Source of the DNA: an uncultured Clostridia bacterium
GTDB lineage: Bacteria; Bacillota; Clostridia; TANB77; CAG-508
Assembly (NCBI GenBank): GCA_949118805.1
Contig: CASAUJ010000043.1
Location: 1-12,277, forward strand
DNA length: 12,277 nt
Direction: 5' to 3'
Positions within the stretch are counted from its first letter, which is position 1. Every line of letters begins with the position of its first letter. The notes beneath the pieces are model-generated. The model worked only from the letters and a program-made list of their open reading frames with translations, made no database searches and was not told the origin of the DNA. A program made the position numbers and the translations under genes. Below are positions 5,687 to 12,277 of the stretch, in pieces.

Positions 5687-8284
5687 TTATGGTCTTAATA
5701 TATTAGGATCATTTTTTGGATTATCATTTGAATTACTTTCTACATTATTTGTATTTTCATTTCCAATATTATCTGAATTAGTTCCTTCAGAAGTATTACT
5801 ATCACTTTCTTCTTGTGAAGAATTTCCTTCCTCTAGATCATCGCCTTCCTCTTCTGAAGATTCATCTTCTGGTTCTTGTCCAGTTATTTCATCCTCTTCT
5901 TCAGGCTCTGGATCAGAAAGATCTCCTGCATTTTCTTCTTCTGGCATTTCTGTAGGTAGATTATTTTCATCTTCAGGCATATCATTATTAGTTTGTGGTG
6001 GTATTACAGGATCCACATGATCCAAGTCTTGCCCTAAATTTGAAGTATTTTCATCAGTCATGAAATCTGATATTTGTGATAATAATTCATTATCATTTTC
6101 ATCATATGCTGCTGAAATTGGTATACGAGCTGATTGACGTCCATTAATTGTATCATATACAATTGTCAAACCATCTTTTAAGTTCTCAATTAAGTCAGGT
6201 TGATCTGCTAATTTTATTCCGATTGCATCAATTACAATTGGTTTTCCATTTTCATCTGCTAATGGTTTTTGAACATAAGTATCATTTTCCCATTTAAATC
6301 CTTGAATATCAACGTCTAATGTACCATAATATTCATCAGCAGTTTCATAAATTACCATTTTTCCAAACATTGCATCATCTTTAGATTTAACTACACTTGC
6401 AATCTCTTGCTCTGTTTTACCATCAATTTCATCATCTGTAAGTTCGTATCCTGTTTTAACAATATCTCCCATTGTTATTTTAGAAGTATTTCCTTCTTCA
6501 TCTCTTAATTCAATTGGTAAAATAATATAATCATTTTTTCTTAGAACGATAGGTTTTACTTCTCTTACTGTATGAGAAAGTTCTGTTCCATTTAAATTAA
6601 TTCCTACTGTTTTTGTTTTTTCTGCAACATATACTGTTAAATTTTTTGATGATATAGATCCTGTTGAAACTGTAATTCCTCCTGTTTTTCCAACACTTGC
6701 TGTTGTAACAACATTTAATCCTGTTATTTTTCCATTGTCTGTTATCCAAGTAAGAGTTGTGTTATCATCTGTTAAATCTCCTGATTTTACAACAACTGCA
6801 CTACTTTCTGTAACAGGAACTTCTACTGTATCAATTGTTTTTCCTTGTGCATCTTTGTATTCATGTACAAAACTTACTCTTATTTCATTTGTTTTTGAAC
6901 CAGATTTAACACTAGATGAACTAATTTCATTTCCTTCTTCATCTAAAAATAAAACATTTGTTATTTCATTATTATCACTTATTTCAATTGTAATTGGTTC
7001 ACCTTTTAATACACCACCATTTACATTTGCTCCCATGATAATTGGTGTAATAGTATGTTTTCCTGTATGTGCTGTATATAATGACATGGTATAAATACCA
7101 TTTCCTTTTGATTCATAAGTTACTTCTACATCAATATCTTTTTTATCAACATTTTCTATTTCTATTTCATAGGTTAATGCTTTTTCATCACCAATTACTT
7201 CTGCATTAGTAGAAGTTAATTCTGCTAATGGTAATTTTTCATAACGATAAGCATTCGTTCCTTGTACAGTTGTATTAGCATCAAGTCCTTCAATTTCTGT
7301 CATAGATTCTTTTTCTGGATATTCATCTAAAATTGTTTTATTGATTGTATTAGAATGTCTTCTTAAGATAAAGTCTTGTTGTGCTAAAGCATTCATTTCA
7401 TGGTTTGGATCATTTTTTCCTTGATCATTTACTTTTACAACATCTAAAGCTTCTTCATTTGCTTCATTTGTTGTTAGTTTTCCTGTTTCTACTTTTCTAG
7501 TTGTTAAAGCATCTAATGTTGTTACTCTACCATCACCATTTACATCACCATAAATAACAACTGTATAGTTTTGTCCTTTAATTGAAAAAGTTTCTCCTGT
7601 TCCTAGGATTCCATTTCCATCCACATCATTGATCACAACTTCTTGTCCAAATTGTGCTTTAATAGCAGTTTCATCAAGAGTTGTATCACTATTTGGTAAA
7701 GCATAAGCAACAACTCTTTCTGTATTATTTAAAAGTTGATCATACATTCTAATGGCTTCTTTTCCTCCAGTTTGTGGAAGTCTTTTTATTGGTTTTCCAT
7801 CTTCACCAATAAATTCAGATTCTTCATTTTCTGCCACTTCTTCTCCATTAATTTGGATCGTATCAATTGTTAATTGGGCAAAAGTTTCTTTTGATCCATC
7901 TTTTGCAACAATTTCTTCTGAATCTTTTATCACTGAAAATGGTGTAGCTTTTCCTGGATTAGTAGCTTCAAATTGTAATACTACTTCTTCTGCTTCTCCA
8001 CCATTACGATCAAATGCTGAAACTCTTACTATTCCTGTTTCAATAACATTTGATCCAGTAGCATCTAAATCACTTGTTGCTGTAATAAATCTATATTTAT
8101 TACTATCATAAAGTAAATCAAATTGGATTGATTCTGCAGGATTTGTTGTTACTTTAAGAGTAACAATATCCCCTACTTCCATTTCAGACTTGTCCGCTGT
8201 TATAGTAGCAGCATTTACAGAAACAGGTAAGATCATTGCAAATACTAACATAACAGTTACAATTCCTAACAATAATTTTTTCAT
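5687..8284 (-). CDS. Secreted cohesin-like / dockerin-like protein with internal LPQTG and acidic tail
   Basis: An exported protein of 865 residues. Residues 1-25 are a signal peptide with predicted cleavage after VNA. About 27-148 resembles a cohesin-type domain (ITADKSEMEVGDIVTLKV, then IQFDLLYD). LPQTG stands at 169-173 but is followed by GKEAIRMYDQ and not by a membrane segment. About 220-231 is an EF-hand-like calcium loop (DVDGNGILGTGE). About 246-310 is dockerin-like: the first loop GDVNGDGRVTTLD is canonical, while the second is stretched and lacks clear ligands before MNALAQQDFILRRH. About 340-750 is beta-rich and unrecognised. About 760-865 is a Glu/Asp/Ser/Asn-rich tail ending in NDPNILRP, with no anchor. 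AAGGAGG precedes the ATG, 34 bases after the sortase stop, so the two are probably cotranscribed. Cohesin-dockerin pairing would suggest multimer assembly; the substrate is unknown. Confidence 0.75.
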   Translation of the reverse strand: MKKLLLGIVTVMLVFAMILPVSVNAATITADKSEMEVGDIVTLKVTTNPAESIQFDLLYDSNKYRFITATSDLDATGSNVIETGIVRVSAFDRNGGEAEEVVLQFEATNPGKATPFSVIKDSEEIVAKDGSKETFAQLTIDTIQINGEEVAENEESEFIGEDGKPIKRLPQTGGKEAIRMYDQLLNNTERVVAYALPNSDTTLDETAIKAQFGQEVVINDVDGNGILGTGETFSIKGQNYTVVIYGDVNGDGRVTTLDALTTRKVETGKLTTNEANEEALDVVKVNDQGKNDPNHEMNALAQQDFILRRHSNTINKTILDEYPEKESMTEIEGLDANTTVQGTNAYRYEKLPLAELTSTNAEVIGDEKALTYEIEIENVDKKDIDVEVTYESKGNGIYTMSLYTAHTGKHTITPIIMGANVNGGVLKGEPITIEISDNNEITNVLFLDEEGNEISSSSVKSGSKTNEIRVSFVHEYKDAQGKTIDTVEVPVTESSAVVVKSGDLTDDNTTLTWITDNGKITGLNVVTTASVGKTGGITVSTGSISSKNLTVYVAEKTKTVGINLNGTELSHTVREVKPIVLRKNDYIILPIELRDEEGNTSKITMGDIVKTGYELTDDEIDGKTEQEIASVVKSKDDAMFGKMVIYETADEYYGTLDVDIQGFKWENDTYVQKPLADENGKPIVIDAIGIKLADQPDLIENLKDGLTIVYDTINGRQSARIPISAAYDENDNELLSQISDFMTDENTSNLGQDLDHVDPVIPPQTNNDMPEDENNLPTEMPEEENAGDLSDPEPEEEDEITGQEPEDESSEEEGDDLEEGNSSQEESDSNTSEGTNSDNIGNENTNNVESNSNDNPKNDPNILRP

Positions 8285-8318
8285 TTCGTCCTCCTTAAAA
8301 TTATAATTTTAGAGATTT

Positions 8319-8924
8319 CTAAATCTCTTTTGCTTTTACAATGAGTCTTGTTCCTCCTCCTGGATTACAAGTAATAAGAGTTACTTCTTTTTTTCCATTT
8401 GTTTCTTGATTTAAGCAATCTAAATCTGTTGGCTCTACTGTATACATATTATAAATTTGATATGTTACTTTTTGACGATTTGCTTTATCAATAATATAAA
8501 AAGTATCCCCATTTTCTAACTCATTTACTTTTTCAAAAATGTCCTTATAATTATGTCCTGCTATACAAAAATTACCCTTTTCATTTAAATCAGGTCCATA
8601 AAATTTGGTAACAGATAAATTTAAAGAAGCATCTGTTGTTTTTTCTAAAATGCCTTTTTCTACTCCTATCTTGTCTATTACAATTACGCCAAGTACATTA
8701 TATTCTCCTATTGTATCTGGTATATTAATATCTACAACTTCAGGCGAATTTTTTTCTTTTGTTATATATTCTATAAAATCCGATTCTTTTATAAAATTTA
8801 TTCCAAATATTACTAATAATATAATAAGAATCAACGAAAAAATTCTTTTTTTTCTACTACTGAGTTTTTTATTCTCTTTTCTGCTTGTACTATGTTTTCC
8901 TTTACTAAAATGCTTTCCTCCCAA
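8319..8924 (-). CDS. Sortase family transpeptidase (class uncertain, possibly D-like)
   Basis: A membrane-bound cysteine transpeptidase that joins surface proteins to peptidoglycan or to one another. A basic cytoplasmic N terminus (1-27) precedes one membrane segment (about 28-44, IFSLILIILLVIFG). The catalytic domain (about 70-200) holds H124 in CIAGHNY, C186 in TLITC and R193 in GTRLIV, the complete sortase triad in the right order. At 201 residues it is of normal size. The start is TTG at 8922-8924: AGAGGA lies seven bases upstream, and an in-frame stop a few codons further up excludes other starts. It has its own predicted promoter (9005-9033) and lies directly upstream of the cohesin-like gene. 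No protein in the window has a canonical C-terminal sorting signal, so its substrate is either elsewhere or unusual. Confidence 0.9.
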   Translation of the reverse strand: MGGKHFSKGKHSTSRKENKKLSSRKKRIFSLILIILLVIFGINFIKESDFIEYITKEKNSPEVVDINIPDTIGEYNVLGVIVIDKIGVEKGILEKTTDASLNLSVTKFYGPDLNEKGNFCIAGHNYKDIFEKVNELENGDTFYIIDKANRQKVTYQIYNMYTVEPTDLDCLNQETNGKKEVTLITCNPGGGTRLIVKAKEI

Positions 8925-8977
8925 TAGAAATTCCTCTTTTCTTAACTATTATGATATTAATAATACACTCCAAATTT

Positions 8978-9002
8978 CTTTGACATTTTTCTCAAGTCAA
9001 AG
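8978..9002. promoter_or_regulatory. Inverted repeat at the sortase transcript start (operator or leader hairpin)
   Basis: CTTTGAC (8978-8984) and GTCAAAG (8996-9002) are a perfect 7-bp inverted repeat with an 11-base gap. It covers the predicted transcript start near 8998, so it fits a repressor site better than a leader structure. The regulator is unknown. Confidence 0.4.
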
Positions 9003-9004
9003 TC

Positions 9005-9033
9005 ATTATAGCATATTTATTTTTTTTTGTAAA
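9005..9033 (-). promoter_or_regulatory. Predicted internal promoter of the sortase and cohesin-like genes
   Basis: On the - strand, TTTACA (9028-9033), a 17-base spacer rich in A, and TATAAT (9005-9010), preceded by TGC, an extended -10. It gives a leader of about 74 bases before the TTG start and would allow the last two genes to be expressed apart from the upstream surface genes. Confidence 0.65.
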
Positions 9034-9052
9034 TAACATTTTGAATTATTTT

Positions 9053-9268
9053 TTATTCTGCTTCAGGACGAAGTATTTCCTCTGGCTTTTGCTCAATTGG
9101 TCGATTACCTGGGTTATCATTTCGTTCTACTTCATTGGCTACATATGGTTCTTGATTTTGATTGTTTTCTGTTTTATTTCCCTTTATTATCATAAATACA
9201 ATTGCTCCCACAAGAATAATTGCAATTACCCCATATATTATTTTTTTTCCTATGTTTTCCTTTTTCAT
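9053..9268 (-). CDS. Small membrane-anchored protein with Pro/Glu-rich tail
   Basis: 71 residues, not a family I recognise. The N terminus MKKENIGKKIIYG leads into one hydrophobic segment (about 10-28), with the positive charges before it, so the C-terminal part is expected outside the cell. That part (30-71) is polar and rich in Asn, Pro and Glu, and ends NRPIEQKPEEILRPEAE. The N terminus resembles that of the protein encoded just upstream (MKKSNTGKK). The ILRP near the end recurs at the end of the cohesin-like protein. AAGGAAG lies before the ATG, and the start is about 20 bases after the repaired stop of the upstream gene, so they are probably one operon. A function in surface assembly with the sortase is inferred from context only. 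Confidence 0.7.
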   Translation of the reverse strand: MKKENIGKKIIYGVIAIILVGAIVFMIIKGNKTENNQNQEPYVANEVERNDNPGNRPIEQKPEEILRPEAE

Positions 9269-9288
9269 TTTTCTTCCTTCTTTCTTTT

Positions 9289-9393
9289 TTATTTTTGAGT
9301 AACTACCTTAAAGGTATCTGTTAAAAAACTAATCCCATTTGTTGTTTCAATTTTTAATTTATAAACAGCATCTGTTGTAAATTTGTAAATTCC
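9289..9393 (-). pseudogene. Out-of-frame C-terminal part of the upstream membrane-anchored protein
   Basis: In the frame one base off from the preceding gene, 34 codons run from GGA at 9391-9393 to TAA at 9289-9291, starting GIYKFTTDAVYKLKIETTNG. This beta-strand-like text continues the Ig-like module, and aligns with EYIFDASAAHASRNYTMTII at the end of the MBG protein. Removing one base (9394) fuses the frames as FIAEDGIYKFTT. The stop then lies 20 bases before the next gene, a normal operon spacing. Confidence 0.7.
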
Positions 9394-9715
9394 GATCTTC
9401 TGCTATAAATTCTTTTATATTCTCATTAACCCCTCTTCTCATGGTTGTTATTTGTGACATTAAATTTGGATTTTCAAATGCAATACCATATACTGTACCA
9501 TCTTCATTTTTTAATAATTTATATTGGGCTTTTTCTCCATTCACAGAAAAAGTTTTACTATCTGTAGTTTCAATGTTTTTTACTCTTATTGTTCCCTCCT
9601 CTTCTATTTCTGATACATTTTTCTTTTGATTCATAAAAAATATACCTATCAAAATAATAATGCAACATGGAATCATCACCCATATAAATTTTTTTCCTGT
9701 GTTACTCTTCTTCAT
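9359..9715 (-). CDS. Membrane-anchored Ig-like protein, frameshifted near its C terminus
   Basis: As read it encodes 118 residues; repaired it would be 141. An N-terminal anchor (MKKSNTGKKFIW, hydrophobic about 11-28) is followed by an outside linker (30-60) and a module from about 62 onward. QYKLLKNEDGTVYGI in this module matches QYELLDNPDGTIYGI near the end of the neighbouring MBG protein, 11 of 16 positions identical when one flanking residue is included. The match continues through MSQITTMRR (against MDQITSITFRR). The last 11 residues (RNLQIYNRCCL) do not fit the module, whereas the +1 frame does, so the reading frame is broken after D107. AAAGGA lies before the ATG. It probably follows the MBG gene in one transcript. 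The role is unknown; a membrane partner for the MBG protein is an inference. Confidence 0.65.
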   Translation of the reverse strand: MKKSNTGKKFIWVMIPCCIIILIGIFFMNQKKNVSEIEEEGTIRVKNIETTDSKTFSVNGEKAQYKLLKNEDGTVYGIAFENPNLMSQITTMRRGVNENIKEFIAEDRNLQIYNRCCL

Positions 9716-9747
9716 TTTTCTGTCCTTTCATTTATTTTATAGATAAA

Positions 9748-9771
9748 GCTGATTAATCTTCACTAATCAGC
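9748..9771 (-). terminator. Short hairpin after the MBG protein gene (weak terminator or attenuator)
   Basis: GCTGATTA (9748-9755) and TAATCAGC (9764-9771) form an 8-bp perfect stem with an 8-base loop, between the MBG stop (9788) and the next start (9715). On the - strand it is followed by TTTATCTATAAA and not by a solid T run, so partial read-through into the downstream genes is likely. Confidence 0.45.
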
Positions 9772-9787
9772 CTCATCCATTTTTATT

Positions 9788-12277
9788 TTATTGTCTTGGT
9801 GCAATTAAGAATCTGTCTCCACCCACTTCTTCGTTATAATAGATTATAGTCATTGTATAGTTACGAGAAGCATGTGCTGCACTAGCATCAAATATATATT
9901 CATTATTTACAAACATGTCAGGTGTAATTGTAATCGTTTTTCCTGATCTTCTAAATGTAATTGAAGTTATTTGATCCATATCAGCTTTTAAAATTCTAAT
10001 ACCATAAATTGTTCCATCAGGATTATCTAAAAGTTCATATTGTAATTCTGTTTTTTGTCTTTCTATGATATTTACTTTTCCACTCGTTACTACTTTTCCT
10101 TCAAAGTATACTGTTACTGTATAATTACCTACTTTATTTAAAGTATACCCATTATTATAATCATTTACATTAATTGATCCATCAGGTCCTCCTGTAACAA
10201 TTACATCGAATCCTGTAATTGGAGCAATTGTTGTACTTTGTGTTGTATAATAACTTGGTGTTTGAGTCACTTCATTTAATGGTGTTTGTTGTGCATCATT
10301 AACAGTATATTTGATAGAAGGTTTGTTTACTTTTACCTGAACAACATCTTGATATTTTGTTCCATTTTCTTCAAAAGTTACTGTTATTGCAATTGTATTT
10401 TGTCCATCTTGTGGTATTGCTCTTTGTGGAGCTGTTATTGTAACTTGTGATTTTTCAATAGATTTTGGACCTGCTGCATAAATTCCTGTTACTTTGATAT
10501 TTTGTCTAATTGCTTCTATTGTTTCTGTTGTGATTGTTGTTCCATATAAAATACCATTGTCTATTCCTACATATTCAGCTTTTATATCAGTTAAAGGATT
10601 TTTTACAAAGATGTTAAATGTAGTGCTTACTTTTTTGTATTCTACTCGTACCCCTGTAAGTCCTGTTGAAGTTCTATCATAGTTTACTTGACAACCTTCA
10701 GAAGCTAAATTCTTAGTTGTATCTACATATGTTGTTTTTCCATCTGTTGTTTTTGTTACTTTTAATGGAATATTTGCTAAGTCTAATTCTTGTCCATAAG
10801 TAATTTCTCTCATTGGTCCTTCTACTTCGATTTTAGTTATCTTCTCGATTGTTAATTTTGCTTCCATTGTAATTGGATCAATTGATAAGTAATTATCACT
10901 TAATTCTGAACCTTCTTTAATTGTAAATGTAGCTTTTACAGTATGTATTCCCATTTCCACATTTCTATTATTTGTATAATATACATCTACTCCTTCTGGA
11001 AGTCCTTCTGCTGTGATTGAATGTACATTTCCATCATATTCTACTGTTTTATCTTCAAATTTTACAGTACTTGGCAATGTAAACACTCCTTTTTCTACCT
11101 CAATTTCTACTACAATATTTTCAATTGTTGCAAATTCCAATGTATTGTTTGGAGTAAAGGTTACATGGAATTGGTTCTTTCCTATTTTTCCTACACTTGT
11201 TTTTTCATTTTCTACCCATGTAAATGTTCCATTATCTGCTGTTGGCAATTTTACATCTGCTAATGTTTCTCCATATTTTGCTTTTAATCCAGTTGGTACA
11301 GTGTAATCTGGAATTAATTTATCAGTAATTGTTAAAGTTGCTTCCATTGTTGGAATTGGATTATGATTTGCATCTTCTCCTACAAATGTTGCTGTTACTG
11401 TATAGGTATCTATTCCTATTACCTCTTCTGCTGTAATTGTATTTCCAGCACTATTTTTGTATGTATATTCTACATGAATTCCTTCTGGTAAGTTTCCTTT
11501 TACTGTTATAGCATCTGCTTGTGATACTCCTGGAAGATGAACTTTTGCTATACTTTCAAATGTTACTCCTGTCATATCATAATCTGCTTTTGCAACGGTA
11601 TAGGCACCTGTTACCACTGCTGTTGCTATATAATTTCCTTTTCCTGTTACAGTTACTTGTACTGTATAAGTTCCAGCATTTACAGGAGTGGTTGTTTCAT
11701 TTCCTTCTGAATCTGTATATAGAATTGATGTTACTTCATAATCATTTTCTCCTAATACGGTTCCATCTGTTAATGTAACGTTTTCAACTTTCGCTCCTGT
11801 TACGTTTCCAAATACATCATTGTCTGGTATATCTAACGTTACAGTTGCTCCTGTAATTGCTTTTGGATCTATAATCAAAGTTCCTGATACATAATTAATT
11901 GTATAGTTTCCAGCTTCGTTTCCTGCTGTTACATTTGGTACAATTGCATTTTCGTATCTTCCTTGACTAATTGCATCGATTCCATTTGCTATATTTAATA
12001 CTACTGTTAAATTATCTCCATTTACAAGTCCACTTATTTCATAGTTACTTGTTTCTTGTGATAAATCATTTGTTATAATTTTACGTCCTTTATAAGTTAC
12101 ATTTTGTTGTTTTGCTGTTACAGTTACAGATTTTGGAGTAATTGTGAAATCTACTGTGCTTATTGCACTTCCTGTGTAGTTTCCTTTTCCTGTTGCTGTT
12201 ACTATTGCTGTATATTCTCCTGCTTTTACAGCTTTTCCATCTGTTAATTCAGATCCGTCTTTTGCTGTATAAGTAAT
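9788..12277 (-). CDS. Large MBG/Ig-like repeat surface protein (5' end outside the window)
   Basis: The frame is open from the window edge, giving the last 829 residues. Numbered from the edge, about 1-228 contain MBG-type repeats. Examples are AGEYTAIVTATGKGNYTG and AGTYTVQVTVTGKGNYIA, and one unit runs from TPKSVTVTAKQQNVTYKG to NYTINYVSGTLIIDPKA. Two further related units hold NLPEGIHVEY...PTMEATLTI and GLPEGVDVYY...ITMEAKLTI. Between them is a YGETLADVKLP...FTWVENE domain. About 479-560 is a bacterial Ig-like domain (ITYGQELDLANIPLKVT). The C-terminal module, about 744-829, recurs in the next gene. There is no LPXTG, hydrophobic segment or basic tail at the C terminus, which ends FLIAPRQ. 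Such proteins are adhesins or surface scaffolds. Only one cysteine was noticed in the visible part. The TTG at 11876-11878 is not taken as the start, because MBG sequence continues upstream. Confidence 0.85.
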   Translation of the reverse strand: MTYTAKDGSELTDGKAVKAGEYTAIVTATGKGNYTGSAISTVDFTITPKSVTVTAKQQNVTYKGRKIITNDLSQETSNYEISGLVNGDNLTVVLNIANGIDAISQGRYENAIVPNVTAGNEAGNYTINYVSGTLIIDPKAITGATVTLDIPDNDVFGNVTGAKVENVTLTDGTVLGENDYEVTSILYTDSEGNETTTPVNAGTYTVQVTVTGKGNYIATAVVTGAYTVAKADYDMTGVTFESIAKVHLPGVSQADAITVKGNLPEGIHVEYTYKNSAGNTITAEEVIGIDTYTVTATFVGEDANHNPIPTMEATLTITDKLIPDYTVPTGLKAKYGETLADVKLPTADNGTFTWVENEKTSVGKIGKNQFHVTFTPNNTLEFATIENIVVEIEVEKGVFTLPSTVKFEDKTVEYDGNVHSITAEGLPEGVDVYYTNNRNVEMGIHTVKATFTIKEGSELSDNYLSIDPITMEAKLTIEKITKIEVEGPMREITYGQELDLANIPLKVTKTTDGKTTYVDTTKNLASEGCQVNYDRTSTGLTGVRVEYKKVSTTFNIFVKNPLTDIKAEYVGIDNGILYGTTITTETIEAIRQNIKVTGIYAAGPKSIEKSQVTITAPQRAIPQDGQNTIAITVTFEENGTKYQDVVQVKVNKPSIKYTVNDAQQTPLNEVTQTPSYYTTQSTTIAPITGFDVIVTGGPDGSINVNDYNNGYTLNKVGNYTVTVYFEGKVVTSGKVNIIERQKTELQYELLDNPDGTIYGIRILKADMDQITSITFRRSGKTITITPDMFVNNEYIFDASAAHASRNYTMTIIYYNEEVGGDRFLIAPRQ

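Noticed and set aside
5945..5959. LPTEM (residues 776-780) in the acidic tail as a sorting signal
   Set aside because: It does not fit LPXTG and is followed by about 85 acidic and polar residues, with no membrane segment.
6735..8111. Open frames on the + strand opposite the cohesin-like gene
   Set aside because: They lie antisense to a gene with a signal peptide and recognisable domains, have no good ribosome sites, and show the composition of a reversed reading of that gene.
11013..11778. Overlapping open frames on the + strand opposite the MBG repeats
   Set aside because: Low-complexity antisense readings of a repeat protein, with no start signals.
11876..11878. TTG as a start codon of the MBG protein
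   Set aside because: The frame stays open to the window edge, and the upstream 133 codons encode MBG repeat sequence that runs straight into this point, so the gene starts outside the window.

Overview
The window looks like a low-GC, Gram-positive anaerobe of the Clostridia type, probably an uncultured gut or host-associated lineage. This rests on very AT-rich DNA, AGGAG-type ribosome binding sites, a MurT/GatD pair that amidates lipid II (so peptidoglycan is made), an oxygen-sensitive class III ribonucleotide reductase, a sortase, and secreted cohesin, dockerin and MBG-type proteins. No species is claimed.

Layout. 1-433 is non-coding and holds an AT-rich hairpin (203-243) and a strong promoter (375-403). 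434-2488 (+) is the murT-gatD operon; the first 25 codons of murT (434-508) are out of frame with the rest. 2489-2666 separates gatD from the convergent nrdD and holds a 44-bp inverted repeat around a terminator hairpin. 2667-4793 (-) is nrdD. 4794-5010 is a divergent control region between nrdD and a Crp/Fnr-family regulator (5011-5643, +). It carries two copies of a TGTTG-N6-CAACA palindrome, one near -40 of the nrdD promoter and one over the -35 of the regulator's own promoter. A bidirectional terminator (5643-5671) follows.

5687-12277 (-) is a cell-surface locus. In transcription order it has a large MBG/Ig-repeat protein (open at the window edge, stop at 9788), a small membrane-anchored protein (9715 down to about 9289, frameshifted), a second small membrane protein (9268-9053), a sortase (8924-8319, with its own promoter), and a secreted protein with a cohesin-like domain, EF-hand and dockerin-like loops, and an acidic tail (8284-5687).

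How the parts may work together. MurT/GatD amidates lipid II, a step that in several Gram-positives matters for cross-linking. The Crp/Fnr protein probably switches nrdD with the respiratory or redox state and limits its own synthesis. The surface locus is the least ordinary part. The extreme C-terminal module of the MBG protein is repeated in the neighbouring membrane-anchored protein, although no canonical C-terminal LPXTG sorting signal is visible on any protein here. This suggests a surface assembly held partly by paired modules (inference). Two genes carry single-base frameshifts, and both can be repaired by removing one C from a TCGG sequence. They are either real lesions or consensus errors.
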